From the NCBI RefSeq assembly GCF_003334855.1, contig NZ_QOWE01000004.1:300858-364857 (forward strand): 64,000 bases of DNA, written 5' to 3'. Position numbers and translations under genes: made by a program. This DNA comes from Larkinella punicea. Lineage in GTDB: Bacteria; Bacteroidota; Bacteroidia; Cytophagales; Spirosomataceae. The first letter of the stretch is position 1, and every line of letters starts with the position of its first letter. Positions 17,350 through 25,057 of this stretch are shown piece after piece. The notes beneath the pieces are model-generated. The model was not told where the DNA came from and did no database searches. It saw only the letters and a program-made list of their open reading frames with translations.

Positions 17350-18501
17350 ATGGAAACACCAGGCTATCAACGGATTAAACAATCGGCACTGCGTTTTGTC
17401 GATGCCATGAAAATCGGCGACACGCCGGGCGTGTATCGCAAAGAACGGGGCGAAGGCGAAAGTTTTTACGGCTCCTACCATGCCGCCCACGTCCTCGATC
17501 TTTTCGGCGAATTGCAAAACCGCCCGGCCACCGACCTCGACATTTGGGCCGAACAATTCCAGGGTCGCCAAACTGAGCAAGGGTATTTTTCGGGAAAACC
17601 CGCCGAGTTCGGGCGCATCCGGACGCTGGACGAACTGGAACCGGTTTGGCACTACACGCGCGGTAACATCTGGGCGTTGCGGATGCTCAACCGCCAGCCC
17701 GAACGCGAACTGCGGTTTCTGGACCCCATGCTCGACGCCGACCGGCTGTATCGCTGGGTGAAGCATTACGACTGGCGTAATTCGTGGGCGGCTGGGAATC
17801 AGGTACTGGCAGCGGCTACGGCTTTATTTGCGCTACGCGATTGGTTCGGCGCGTCGGAAGTGGATTCGTTGATGGAAAAGGCGGTTTTTCCGGCGCTGGA
17901 AGAATTGCAGGACCCGAAAACCGGCTATTGGGGAACACAACTCGGAGCTGATCCGGCCAACGGCTTGTTCGGAACTATCCACGTCGTCCCGATCTATTTT
18001 GCGCTGGGCTGGCCGCTGCGCCACCTCGAACGTTCCGTCGATTCGACGCTGGCGTGTCAGTTGCCCGACGGCTCGTTCTGGCCCGGCGGTTCCGACTGCC
18101 CGGATTTCGACGGAGCCTACCAACTGGTGAACCTGATGGCCCTGACCGACTACCGGCGCGACGATGTCGAAGCCGCCTGCCGACGGTATCTGGCTCACGC
18201 GCTACAGCATGAAAGTGCCGACGGTGTCGGCTGGCTGTTGCACCGCCGGGACAGCAAACCCGCCGACTGGGTGCCGCGCCCGCACTGGATCTGGAAAGAA
18301 GGCGAAACCACAGCCTCGGCAGAACTGCGGGATGAAGATCCAAACCGCACGCACATCATGCTGGGTTCCTGGTTTTATCCGCTTTCGATTGCGCTCGTTA
18401 GTCACTTCCTCGGCGATACCGGATACGAAGGCCCCTATCATTTCAACAGCCACTCGCTACACGTCTGCAATGTGTTCAATGAGCCATTGCGTTATTCCTA
18501 A
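17350..18501 (+). CDS. Unrecognised alpha/alpha-toroid-like protein in the carbohydrate locus
   Basis: It has 383 residues and no signal peptide, so it is presumably cytoplasmic although its neighbours are secreted. Helical repeats with aromatic and acidic motifs (GSYHAAHVLDLFGELQ, RNSWAAGNQVLAAATALFAL, DPKTGYWGTQLG, LPDGSFWPGGSDCPDFDGAY) suggest a six-hairpin or terpenoid-cyclase-type toroid, as found in several glycosidase families. I do not recognise a defined family or catalytic residues. It lies between two genes encoding related GH-A enzymes, 44 bp after one and 21 bp before the other, so it probably takes part in the same degradation pathway. Confidence 0.8.
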   Translation: METPGYQRIKQSALRFVDAMKIGDTPGVYRKERGEGESFYGSYHAAHVLDLFGELQNRPATDLDIWAEQFQGRQTEQGYFSGKPAEFGRIRTLDELEPVWHYTRGNIWALRMLNRQPERELRFLDPMLDADRLYRWVKHYDWRNSWAAGNQVLAAATALFALRDWFGASEVDSLMEKAVFPALEELQDPKTGYWGTQLGADPANGLFGTIHVVPIYFALGWPLRHLERSVDSTLACQLPDGSFWPGGSDCPDFDGAYQLVNLMALTDYRRDDVEAACRRYLAHALQHESADGVGWLLHRRDSKPADWVPRPHWIWKEGETTASAELRDEDPNRTHIMLGSWFYPLSIALVSHFLGDTGYEGPYHFNSHSLHVCNVFNEPLRYS

Positions 18502-18522
18502 CCCCTGAAACCCACCCTGATT

Positions 18523-20025
18523 ATGGAAAATAACCGCCGGGATTTCCTGAAAACACTATCCATCCTGCCGTTTACAACATCCCTCACAATGGCTGTAGAA
18601 CCGGTTTCGGTGGTTTCTGAACCCGCCAACCCGCTCAAGAAACTCGGTTCCATTCGGCTGAAAAAACCGTCGGAGATCAAAAGCTCGCCGTTCGGGATTG
18701 GCTGCGAAACGCTGGACCGGGACTTGTGGAAACCGAAAGAAGTGTATCCGTGGATCGATAACCTGCCGGTGAAATGGGGACGTTTGCAAACCGGCTGGGG
18801 CCGCGTAGAACGCGAAAAAGGCAAGTATGACTGGGCCTGGCTCGACGAAAGCGTCGATGGACTGGTCAGCCGGGGTGTGAAGCCATTTTTCAATGTTGGC
18901 TATGGCAATACCAATTACACGGCTGGCGAAGTGGGCCATCATCCGCTGGACATTCCGGTGGCAAACGAAGCCTGGAAACGGTACGTAACCGCCCTGACCA
19001 AACGCTACAAGGACAAAATCAAGCATTACGAAATCTGGAACGAGCCGAATCTGGGGGGATTCTGGGCACCCGATAAACCCAATGCCAAAAAGTACGTACA
19101 ACTGGTCCGGGAAACCGCGCCGATTATCCGGAAGAACTGCCCCGATGCCGTCATCGTCGGCGGGGTGGTTTCGAGGATGCCCGCCAAATACATCCGGGAG
19201 CTTTTCGAAGCCGGTCTTGCCGATCTGATCGATATTTTTTCCTTCCACCCCTACACCACCATTCCCGAAAGCTACTCGGAGCGGACGCTGGCGTTGCGCA
19301 AACTGATCGACCATTACAACCCCAAAATAAAGATCTGGCAGGGCGAAAACGGTTTTCCATCCGACCCGAACAGCACCGGTTTTTCGGGCGAAGGGCCGTG
19401 GACGGAAAGCATTCAGGCGAAGGTGATGCTGCGTCGGTTACTCACCGATTGCTCCCTGGATCTGCCGATGACGTTGTGGTTTCTGATTGTCGATCTGCAC
19501 GATTATCCGAAGGGTTCCGGCAAAGTGAATTACAAGGGGATTCTGGGGCAAAAACCGGAAATCAAGCCCAAAATCGCTTATAAAGCGTTGCAACATTTGG
19601 GAAGTCTGGTTCACGGTGAGGTCCATACCCGTGGCTCCATCGTTCATGCGGTGTCGGGCAAAGATCCGGTTGCGGAGAAGGACTACCAGCTTTTTGGCGA
19701 TGGCACCAAAAAGAGCCTTGCGGGCATGTGTTCAACGGTTTTGAATACCGACAACGGCCCGGTGCTGGCCTACTGGTCAGGCGAGAAAGCCGCCGACAGC
19801 AAGCCCGCCGACAGCGTCCACCTGTATCATTGGGACTGGGAAGGTCCGGGATTCCAGGAACCGGTTCTGGTGGATTTGATCACGGGTGATATTCTCGAAT
19901 TAACGGGGCATGAAAAGCTCTTCGACAACGACAAATACCGCGTCGGATCGGAAGCCCAGCTTTTCCGGCAACTGCCTTTGCAGGATTATCCGATGCTGAT
20001 TATGGAAAAGAGCAAAGTAGTGTAA
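18523..20025 (+). CDS. Clan GH-A (GH39-like) glycosidase, single-domain copy
   Basis: It has 500 residues. The N-terminus MENNRRDFLKTL followed by a hydrophobic stretch looks like a Tat signal. The domain parallels both halves of the 937-residue protein upstream: IKSSPFGIGCETLDRD, GRLQTGWGRVEREKGKYDWA, the acid/base EIWNEP (Glu174) and the putative nucleophile in WQGENG (Glu275), then LVDLITGDILEL at the end. The three domains clearly arose by duplication inside this locus. It is the last gene before a 313-bp repeat-rich gap. Precise specificity cannot be read from the sequence. Confidence 0.82.
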   Translation: MENNRRDFLKTLSILPFTTSLTMAVEPVSVVSEPANPLKKLGSIRLKKPSEIKSSPFGIGCETLDRDLWKPKEVYPWIDNLPVKWGRLQTGWGRVEREKGKYDWAWLDESVDGLVSRGVKPFFNVGYGNTNYTAGEVGHHPLDIPVANEAWKRYVTALTKRYKDKIKHYEIWNEPNLGGFWAPDKPNAKKYVQLVRETAPIIRKNCPDAVIVGGVVSRMPAKYIRELFEAGLADLIDIFSFHPYTTIPESYSERTLALRKLIDHYNPKIKIWQGENGFPSDPNSTGFSGEGPWTESIQAKVMLRRLLTDCSLDLPMTLWFLIVDLHDYPKGSGKVNYKGILGQKPEIKPKIAYKALQHLGSLVHGEVHTRGSIVHAVSGKDPVAEKDYQLFGDGTKKSLAGMCSTVLNTDNGPVLAYWSGEKAADSKPADSVHLYHWDWEGPGFQEPVLVDLITGDILELTGHEKLFDNDKYRVGSEAQLFRQLPLQDYPMLIMEKSKVV

Positions 20026-20099
20026 TGCCAATCAGTCGATATTCCGGCAATTCAACGGTTCATTGGATTTCAAAAAATGAATGATTCTCGGGCATTAAA

Positions 20100-20304
20100 T
20101 CGGTCATCCCTACGGGATTGGTTGCATGGGGCTCATTAAAACTTCCTACAAAATGGGTCATCCCTACGGGATTTTTGGATTTAACAATCCCATTGAAATG
20201 ACCCATTTTGTAGCCCCCGGTTGAACCGGGGGAAACGAACGAGACAGGGTCAAAATCCCGTAGGGATGACGCATTGTGTAGCCCCAGGTTCAACCGGGGA
20301 AACC
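20100..20304. repeat. Cluster of REP-like palindromes between GH-A and GH28 genes
   Basis: TCATCCCTACGGGAT occurs directly at 20104 and 20158 and in inverse form (ATCCCGTAGGGATGA) near 20255. CTACAAAATGGGTCA (20146-20160) is the exact reverse complement of TGACCCATTTTGTAG (20199-20213). Two hairpins of the form TAGCCCC-GGTTGAACC-GGGG lie near 20211-20235 and 20279-20301. The region holds no gene. It may form several RNA hairpins that attenuate or stabilise the long transcript. Confidence 0.8.
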
Positions 20305-20338
20305 ATAACCGGCCTGACTATTCCTAAACCACCTGAAA

Positions 20339-21826
20339 ATGAAATATTTACTAAAACCCCTTCTACTCTGGCTGGTTTTCTCCACCACCGGTTTGGCCCA
20401 AAAACCGACCGGGGTGTGGGATGTTTTCGACACGGGCGCGAAAGGCGACGGCAAAACGATGGATACCAAAGCCATCCAGACCGCCATCGACCGCTGCCAC
20501 GCGGCTGGGGGAGGAAAGGTGTATTTGCACAACGGGCGGTTTTTGTCCGGAACGATCTATCTGAAAAGTTACGTCACGCTGTACGTCGAAGCCGGGGCGG
20601 TTTTACTGGGCAGCGAAAAGGCATCCGATTACCCGGATCAGGCGTCAGAGTATCCCACCTACGACGAACATCCACTGACCAGCAAAGCCTTTATTTACGC
20701 CGAAAACAGCCAAAATGTGACGATTGAAGGGCGCGGAACCATCGACGGCCGGGGTGATTTGATCGATAACCGCAAGCTGACCGATCCGTATGTACGGCCC
20801 TCGTTCAAATACCGCCCCCGCATCATCCACCTGCGCGGCTGCGAAAATGTTCAGGTCAGAAACCTGACATTGCGCAATGCGGCCTCCTGGCTTCAGACGT
20901 ATCAGGCGTGTAAAAATCTGGTCATCGATGGCATCACCGTTGACACCCGGGAGAACAAGGACGTCGACAACCCGAACCGGGAACACGCCGTTCGCCACCG
21001 CAACACAGACGGTCTGGACGTAGTCGATTGCGAACAGGTTCGGATTGCCAACTGCCTGATCAGCAGTGGCGACGACGGGATTTGCCTCAAGAGTTTTTCG
21101 CCGGACCGCGGCTGCCGGAACATTACCATTTCCAACTGCATTGTCAGTTGCGGGGCCAGCGGCATCAAAATCGGCACCGAAACCGCCGGGGCTTTCGAGG
21201 ACATTACGATCCAGAACTGCACGGTTTTCGACACCTGGGGCGAAGGAATTGCCATCATGACCGTCGATGGGGCGCGGATCGAACGGGTCACGATTTCGAA
21301 CATTACGCTGCGAAACATCAAACGATCGGCGCTGTTTATCCGGCTCAACACCCGCAATAAGCAATTCGGCCAACCGGGCACGGTCAACAAACCGGTTCTG
21401 AAAGACATTATTATCGAAAACATTCAGGGAAGTCGACTCGCGTCGCTGGGTTGTTCGATCACCGGCCTGGCCGACTATACGCTGGAAAATGTGCAAATCC
21501 GATCGATCAATTTTGAATTTGAGGGTGGGATTACGGACGTAAAACCGGACGCGCCGGTGCCGGAAAAGGTCGATGCCTATCCGGTGGGAACGATGTTTGG
21601 CCCTACCCTGCCCGCGTACGGTTTTTACGTTCGACACGTCAAAAACATCACATTCGATCAGATTCACCTGCGTTTTGTCAAACCAGATCACCGGCCCGCG
21701 TTGGTCATCGACAGTGCGGAGGAGGTGGAAATTCGGGGACTGAAAGCGCAACGTGTGGCCCAGACGCCGGAATTGGTGCAACTGAAAAACGTCAGAAACT
21801 CCCCCAACCTTCCTAAACCCAACTAA
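20339..21826 (+). CDS. Secreted glycoside hydrolase family 28 protein (polygalacturonase-like)
   Basis: It has 495 residues with a signal peptide (about 1-20, ending TTGLAQ). The start VFDTGAKGDGKTMDTKAIQTAI is split here as FDTGAKGDGK and KAIQTAIDRC, typical of pectinase beta-helices. The GH28 motifs NTDGLD (from Asn222) and SGDDGICLKS (Asp245/Asp246) are present and intact. The third motif, normally G-H-G-x-S-I-G, is replaced by CGASGIKIGTE, and the RIK motif is not evident, so catalysis may resemble exo-acting or rhamnogalacturonan-type members. It would hydrolyse galacturonan or related chains in the periplasm or at the surface. The symporter gene starts 2 bp after its stop codon. Confidence 0.9.
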   Translation: MKYLLKPLLLWLVFSTTGLAQKPTGVWDVFDTGAKGDGKTMDTKAIQTAIDRCHAAGGGKVYLHNGRFLSGTIYLKSYVTLYVEAGAVLLGSEKASDYPDQASEYPTYDEHPLTSKAFIYAENSQNVTIEGRGTIDGRGDLIDNRKLTDPYVRPSFKYRPRIIHLRGCENVQVRNLTLRNAASWLQTYQACKNLVIDGITVDTRENKDVDNPNREHAVRHRNTDGLDVVDCEQVRIANCLISSGDDGICLKSFSPDRGCRNITISNCIVSCGASGIKIGTETAGAFEDITIQNCTVFDTWGEGIAIMTVDGARIERVTISNITLRNIKRSALFIRLNTRNKQFGQPGTVNKPVLKDIIIENIQGSRLASLGCSITGLADYTLENVQIRSINFEFEGGITDVKPDAPVPEKVDAYPVGTMFGPTLPAYGFYVRHVKNITFDQIHLRFVKPDHRPALVIDSAEEVEIRGLKAQRVAQTPELVQLKNVRNSPNLPKPN

Positions 21827-21828
21827 CC

Positions 21829-23535
21829 GTGCAAACCCTTCAATCCCTAGACTACTGGGCCATTGCCATTTACATGCTGCTGATGGCGGGCATCGGGCTG
21901 TTTCTGGGCAAATTCGTCAAGAACATCAGTGATTATTTCAAAGGGGGCAACGCGATTCCGTGGGTTTCGGGCGCGATCAGCAACTTCATGACCAAGTTCA
22001 GCACGTTCATTTTTGTGGCCTACGCCGGGATTGCCTACCAACACGGTTTTGTGGCCCTGACGCTGATCTGGAGTACGGTTTTACCCGCGCTGGTCGGTGT
22101 CGCGATTTTTGCCAAACGCTGGCGCCGGGCCGGGGTTTTAACGCCCCTGGAATACCTCGAAACCCGGTTTAACGCGCCGGTTCGGCAGGTATTTTCGTGG
22201 ATGGGCGTGTTCTTCAAAATTCTGGACAACATGGTTCGGCTCTACGCGCTCGGGCTGTTTGTCAAAGCCGCCACCTCGCTTTCGCTCGAAACGTCGATTC
22301 TGGTTTGCGGCATTATCGTCGCGCTGTACACGGTGGTCGGCGGGTTGTGGGCGGTCGTCGTCACGGACGTCGTTCAGTTCATTATCCTCATCGTCGCCAC
22401 GCTGATTCTGGTGCCGCTGACCATTCAGGCCGCCGGGGGATTGCCCAAAATGATGGAAACCATTCCGGAGCATTTTACCTGGTTCAACGGCCCGAAAGGC
22501 ATGCCGCTCTACCTGATGGTGTATTACCTCATGATTCTGGTGAAATACAGCGGCAACTGGACGTTCATCCAGCGGTTTTACAGCGTCCGCGACGAGCGGG
22601 CCAGTCAGAAGCAAGGTATGCTGACGGCGGTTTTCTTTTTCCTGTTTCCGATCATTTTCCTCTTCCCGTCCATTGCCGCCAAAGCCCTGATTCCCAACCT
22701 GGAAAATCCGGAAATGGCCTACGTCAGTGTGTGTCTGAAATTGTTGCCGGAAGGCATTATGGGGCTGATGGTGGCGGCCATGTTTGCGGCTACGATGTCG
22801 GTTTTGAGTGGCGAATACAACGTGACGGCGGGCGTGCTGACCCGCGACATTTACCAGCGGTTGTTCAATCCCAAAGCGGCCGACAAAGAAATGCTTTGGG
22901 TGGGTCGGCTGATGACGGTGGTGCTGGGGTCGCTCATCACGATTGGTGCCCTGTACGTCGGCGGTTTTGGCGGGGCTTTCGAAGCCAACAAACTGTTCAC
23001 GGGCCTGTTCGCCATTCCGATGACGCTACCGCTGGTGCTGGGCATTGTTCTGAAAAAACCGCAACCCTGGGGCGCCTTCGCAACCTTGATCGTCGGCATG
23101 GGACTGGGGCTGATTCTGAACGCCATGCCGCAAGTTTCGTGGGAATGGGCGACGTTCATCGAGATCGTAGCCTGCGTGCTGGTTTTCCTGCTTTCGGGCA
23201 TCACCTCCGTCCAAACCGACGCGTACCGCCTTCGCGTGGAAGCTTTTTTCCGACGATTGAATACCCCCCTGACCGAAGCCGAAAAACCGCAGGAAAACCC
23301 GGCTTTCATGCAGGTCATGAACCGCTTGTACGCCGTGGCGCTGACGGTTACCGGAGCCCTTTTCCTCGTGATGAGCCTCCCCTCGCTGGCCGAAACCAGC
23401 GGCCGGGTGGCCTGTGGTGCCGGTTTGCTTTGCCTGTTGCTGGCCCCGCTGATGTGGTATCGAACCCGGAATTTGTCGGAGGATCGGGATTTGAAATCCG
23501 CAGCCAAAGTCCAGTCCGATTTTAAATCTAAATGA
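21829..23535 (+). CDS. Sodium/solute symporter (SSS family)
   Basis: It has 568 residues with about 13-14 hydrophobic helices. IYMLLMAGIGLFLGKFVKN, FKGGNAIPWVSGAISNFMTK and YTVVGGLWAVVVTDVVQFII are characteristic of the SSS transporters (SglT/PutP fold, inner membrane), which couple uptake to Na+. It starts with GTG two bases after the GH28 stop, so coupling is likely. In this position it probably imports uronic acids or short oligosaccharides released by the enzymes upstream, for use by the leaderless enzymes encoded downstream. Substrate is inferred from context only. Confidence 0.93.
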   Translation: MQTLQSLDYWAIAIYMLLMAGIGLFLGKFVKNISDYFKGGNAIPWVSGAISNFMTKFSTFIFVAYAGIAYQHGFVALTLIWSTVLPALVGVAIFAKRWRRAGVLTPLEYLETRFNAPVRQVFSWMGVFFKILDNMVRLYALGLFVKAATSLSLETSILVCGIIVALYTVVGGLWAVVVTDVVQFIILIVATLILVPLTIQAAGGLPKMMETIPEHFTWFNGPKGMPLYLMVYYLMILVKYSGNWTFIQRFYSVRDERASQKQGMLTAVFFFLFPIIFLFPSIAAKALIPNLENPEMAYVSVCLKLLPEGIMGLMVAAMFAATMSVLSGEYNVTAGVLTRDIYQRLFNPKAADKEMLWVGRLMTVVLGSLITIGALYVGGFGGAFEANKLFTGLFAIPMTLPLVLGIVLKKPQPWGAFATLIVGMGLGLILNAMPQVSWEWATFIEIVACVLVFLLSGITSVQTDAYRLRVEAFFRRLNTPLTEAEKPQENPAFMQVMNRLYAVALTVTGALFLVMSLPSLAETSGRVACGAGLLCLLLAPLMWYRTRNLSEDRDLKSAAKVQSDFKSK

Positions 23536-23546
23536 ACGGACCTTTA

Positions 23547-23620
23547 CCCCTAAATCCCCTAAAGGGGACTTGGACACTTAAATATCCGGATTTAAAAGTC
23601 CCCTTTAGGGGATTTAGGGG
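23547..23620. repeat. 24-bp perfect inverted repeat, dispersed-palindrome type
   Basis: CCCCTAAATCCCCTAAAGGGGACT is split here as CCCCTAAATCCCC and TAAAGGGGACT. It occupies 23547-23570 and is exactly complementary to 23597-23620, with a 26-bp spacer. Each arm also contains a smaller palindrome around CCCCTWWAGGGG. It lies in the gap between the symporter and the SDR gene and could act as a terminator, an mRNA end-stabiliser, or just be a mobile palindrome. Confidence 0.85.
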
Positions 23621-23651
23621 CAATCAAGAATAAAACAGAAATCAACTGATT

Positions 23652-24353
23652 ATGAATAACGTAAAAGACAAAACCATCTTTATCACCGGCGCATCCGGCG
23701 GCATTGGAAAAGCCACGGCTCTGGAACTCCTTGAACAGGGAGCGAAGGTGTTCGACTTCAGCCGGACACACCAGCTAGCCGACGAAATCAGTCACGAAAA
23801 TCTGCGGTCGTTCAAAGGCGATGTCAGCCAGGAAGCCGATGTGCTGGCCGGTTTTGCGGCTTGTGTCGACGCTTTCGGAACCGTCGATGTGCTGATTAAC
23901 AACGCCGGCATCGGGCTGCTTTCCACAGACCTTTCCAGCACCGACCTCGACACCTACGAACAAATGATGAACACCAACGTTCGGGGCGTTTTCCTGTGCA
24001 ACCGCGAAGCCCTGAAGCTGATGAAACCCAAAAAACAGGGCCACATCGTAACGGTTATTTCGATGGCCGGCTACCGCACCAATCCGAATGCACCGATCTA
24101 CTGTGCGTCCAAATTCGGAGCGCGGGGTCTTAGCAGCGGCCTGGCCGATCAGGTGTTGAAAGAAGGCATCAAAGTCACCGACGTGAACCCCGGCCCAACC
24201 GACAGCAACTACTGGGGCGACCGGAAAGTGGCCCGTGAAAAATTCCTGAGCGTGGAGGATGTCGCCCGCGTCATCGTCTTCGTGCTCAACCAGCCGGACT
24301 ACGTCGTCATTCGGGAAATCAATTTTGACAACATGAAATTTTTAGCAGGATGA
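23652..24353 (+). CDS. Short-chain dehydrogenase/reductase (SDR), uronate-pathway candidate
   Basis: It has 233 residues, classical SDR length, with no signal peptide. The cofactor motif TGASGGIGKA lies near the N-terminus, NNAG in the middle, and Ser in TVISMAGY with Tyr/Lys in YCASK form the catalytic triad. It is a cytoplasmic NAD(P)-dependent oxidoreductase. It is the first gene of a tightly packed leaderless module (its stop overlaps the next start by 4 bp). By analogy with DEH reductases of alginate and pectin pathways it may reduce a uronate-derived keto sugar; this is inferred from neighbours only. Confidence 0.92.
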   Translation: MNNVKDKTIFITGASGGIGKATALELLEQGAKVFDFSRTHQLADEISHENLRSFKGDVSQEADVLAGFAACVDAFGTVDVLINNAGIGLLSTDLSSTDLDTYEQMMNTNVRGVFLCNREALKLMKPKKQGHIVTVISMAGYRTNPNAPIYCASKFGARGLSSGLADQVLKEGIKVTDVNPGPTDSNYWGDRKVAREKFLSVEDVARVIVFVLNQPDYVVIREINFDNMKFLAG

Positions 24354-25057
24354 ACACCATCGAATCCAACGGACATAACCAGGCAAAAACCGGGTCGATT
24401 TATCCCATTTCCATTGCCGAAATGCGGGAGCGGTATCTGAAACTCTATACCGGAGCGGTCAACGACGTCCTCCGCTTTCGCTACACCATGCAGGCCAGCA
24501 GTCTTCCCGCGCAGTTTGCGCCGTTGCGGGAAGAAATGAAGCTGGCCGGGCAGGCTTTCACCATCAAAGGCGGGCCCGACATTACGACCGACGGCGAGAT
24601 GGAAACCCGCGCCGAAATGCTCGAAGCCCTGCATCAGGATTCGGTCGTCGTCTGGGATTGCACCGGCGATACCGTGACCTCACAGTGGGGCGAAGTGATG
24701 ACGATGGCGGCCATTCGCGCGGGGTGTCGGGGGGCCATCATCAACGGCATCCGGGACACGCAAGCCATTCTGGAACAGCACTTTCCGGTATTTTTCAAGT
24801 ATAAGGCCAATACCGGGATGCTGGGCCGGTTTCGCATGTATCATTACCAGAAACCGATCCTGATGGGTGAAGTGGTGGTACAGCCCGGCGACTGGATTTT
24901 TGGTGACATCGATGGCGTCATTTCGGTTCCGCAGGCAATTGCCTACGATGTGTTGCTGGCAGCCGAGGACATTGTCCACAACGAGGTGAACATCAAGGAG
25001 ATGGTCGAAAGCGGCATGCGACCGACGGAGGTGGTTCGTAACGGCGGCTATTTCTGA
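24350..25057 (+). CDS. RraA-family protein (aldolase-type)
   Basis: It has 235 residues. The RraA/HMG-aldolase-like fold is indicated by GAIINGIRDTQAI, which carries the conserved Arg-Asp used for substrate and metal binding in 4-hydroxy-4-methyl-2-oxoglutarate aldolases, and by GDWIFGDIDGVISVPQ. Family members include true RNase E regulators and many pyruvate-forming aldolases. In a sugar-catabolic cluster the aldolase or hydratase role is more likely. It overlaps the SDR before it by 4 bp and the heparinase-like gene after it by 1 bp, so all three are translationally coupled. Confidence 0.9.
   Translation: MNTIESNGHNQAKTGSIYPISIAEMRERYLKLYTGAVNDVLRFRYTMQASSLPAQFAPLREEMKLAGQAFTIKGGPDITTDGEMETRAEMLEALHQDSVVVWDCTGDTVTSQWGEVMTMAAIRAGCRGAIINGIRDTQAILEQHFPVFFKYKANTGMLGRFRMYHYQKPILMGEVVVQPGDWIFGDIDGVISVPQAIAYDVLLAAEDIVHNEVNIKEMVESGMRPTEVVRNGGYF

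Noticed and set aside
22197-23525. 442-codon plus-strand ORF inside the symporter gene
   Set aside because: His/Arg/Gly-rich out-of-frame shadow; the symporter frame is unambiguous.
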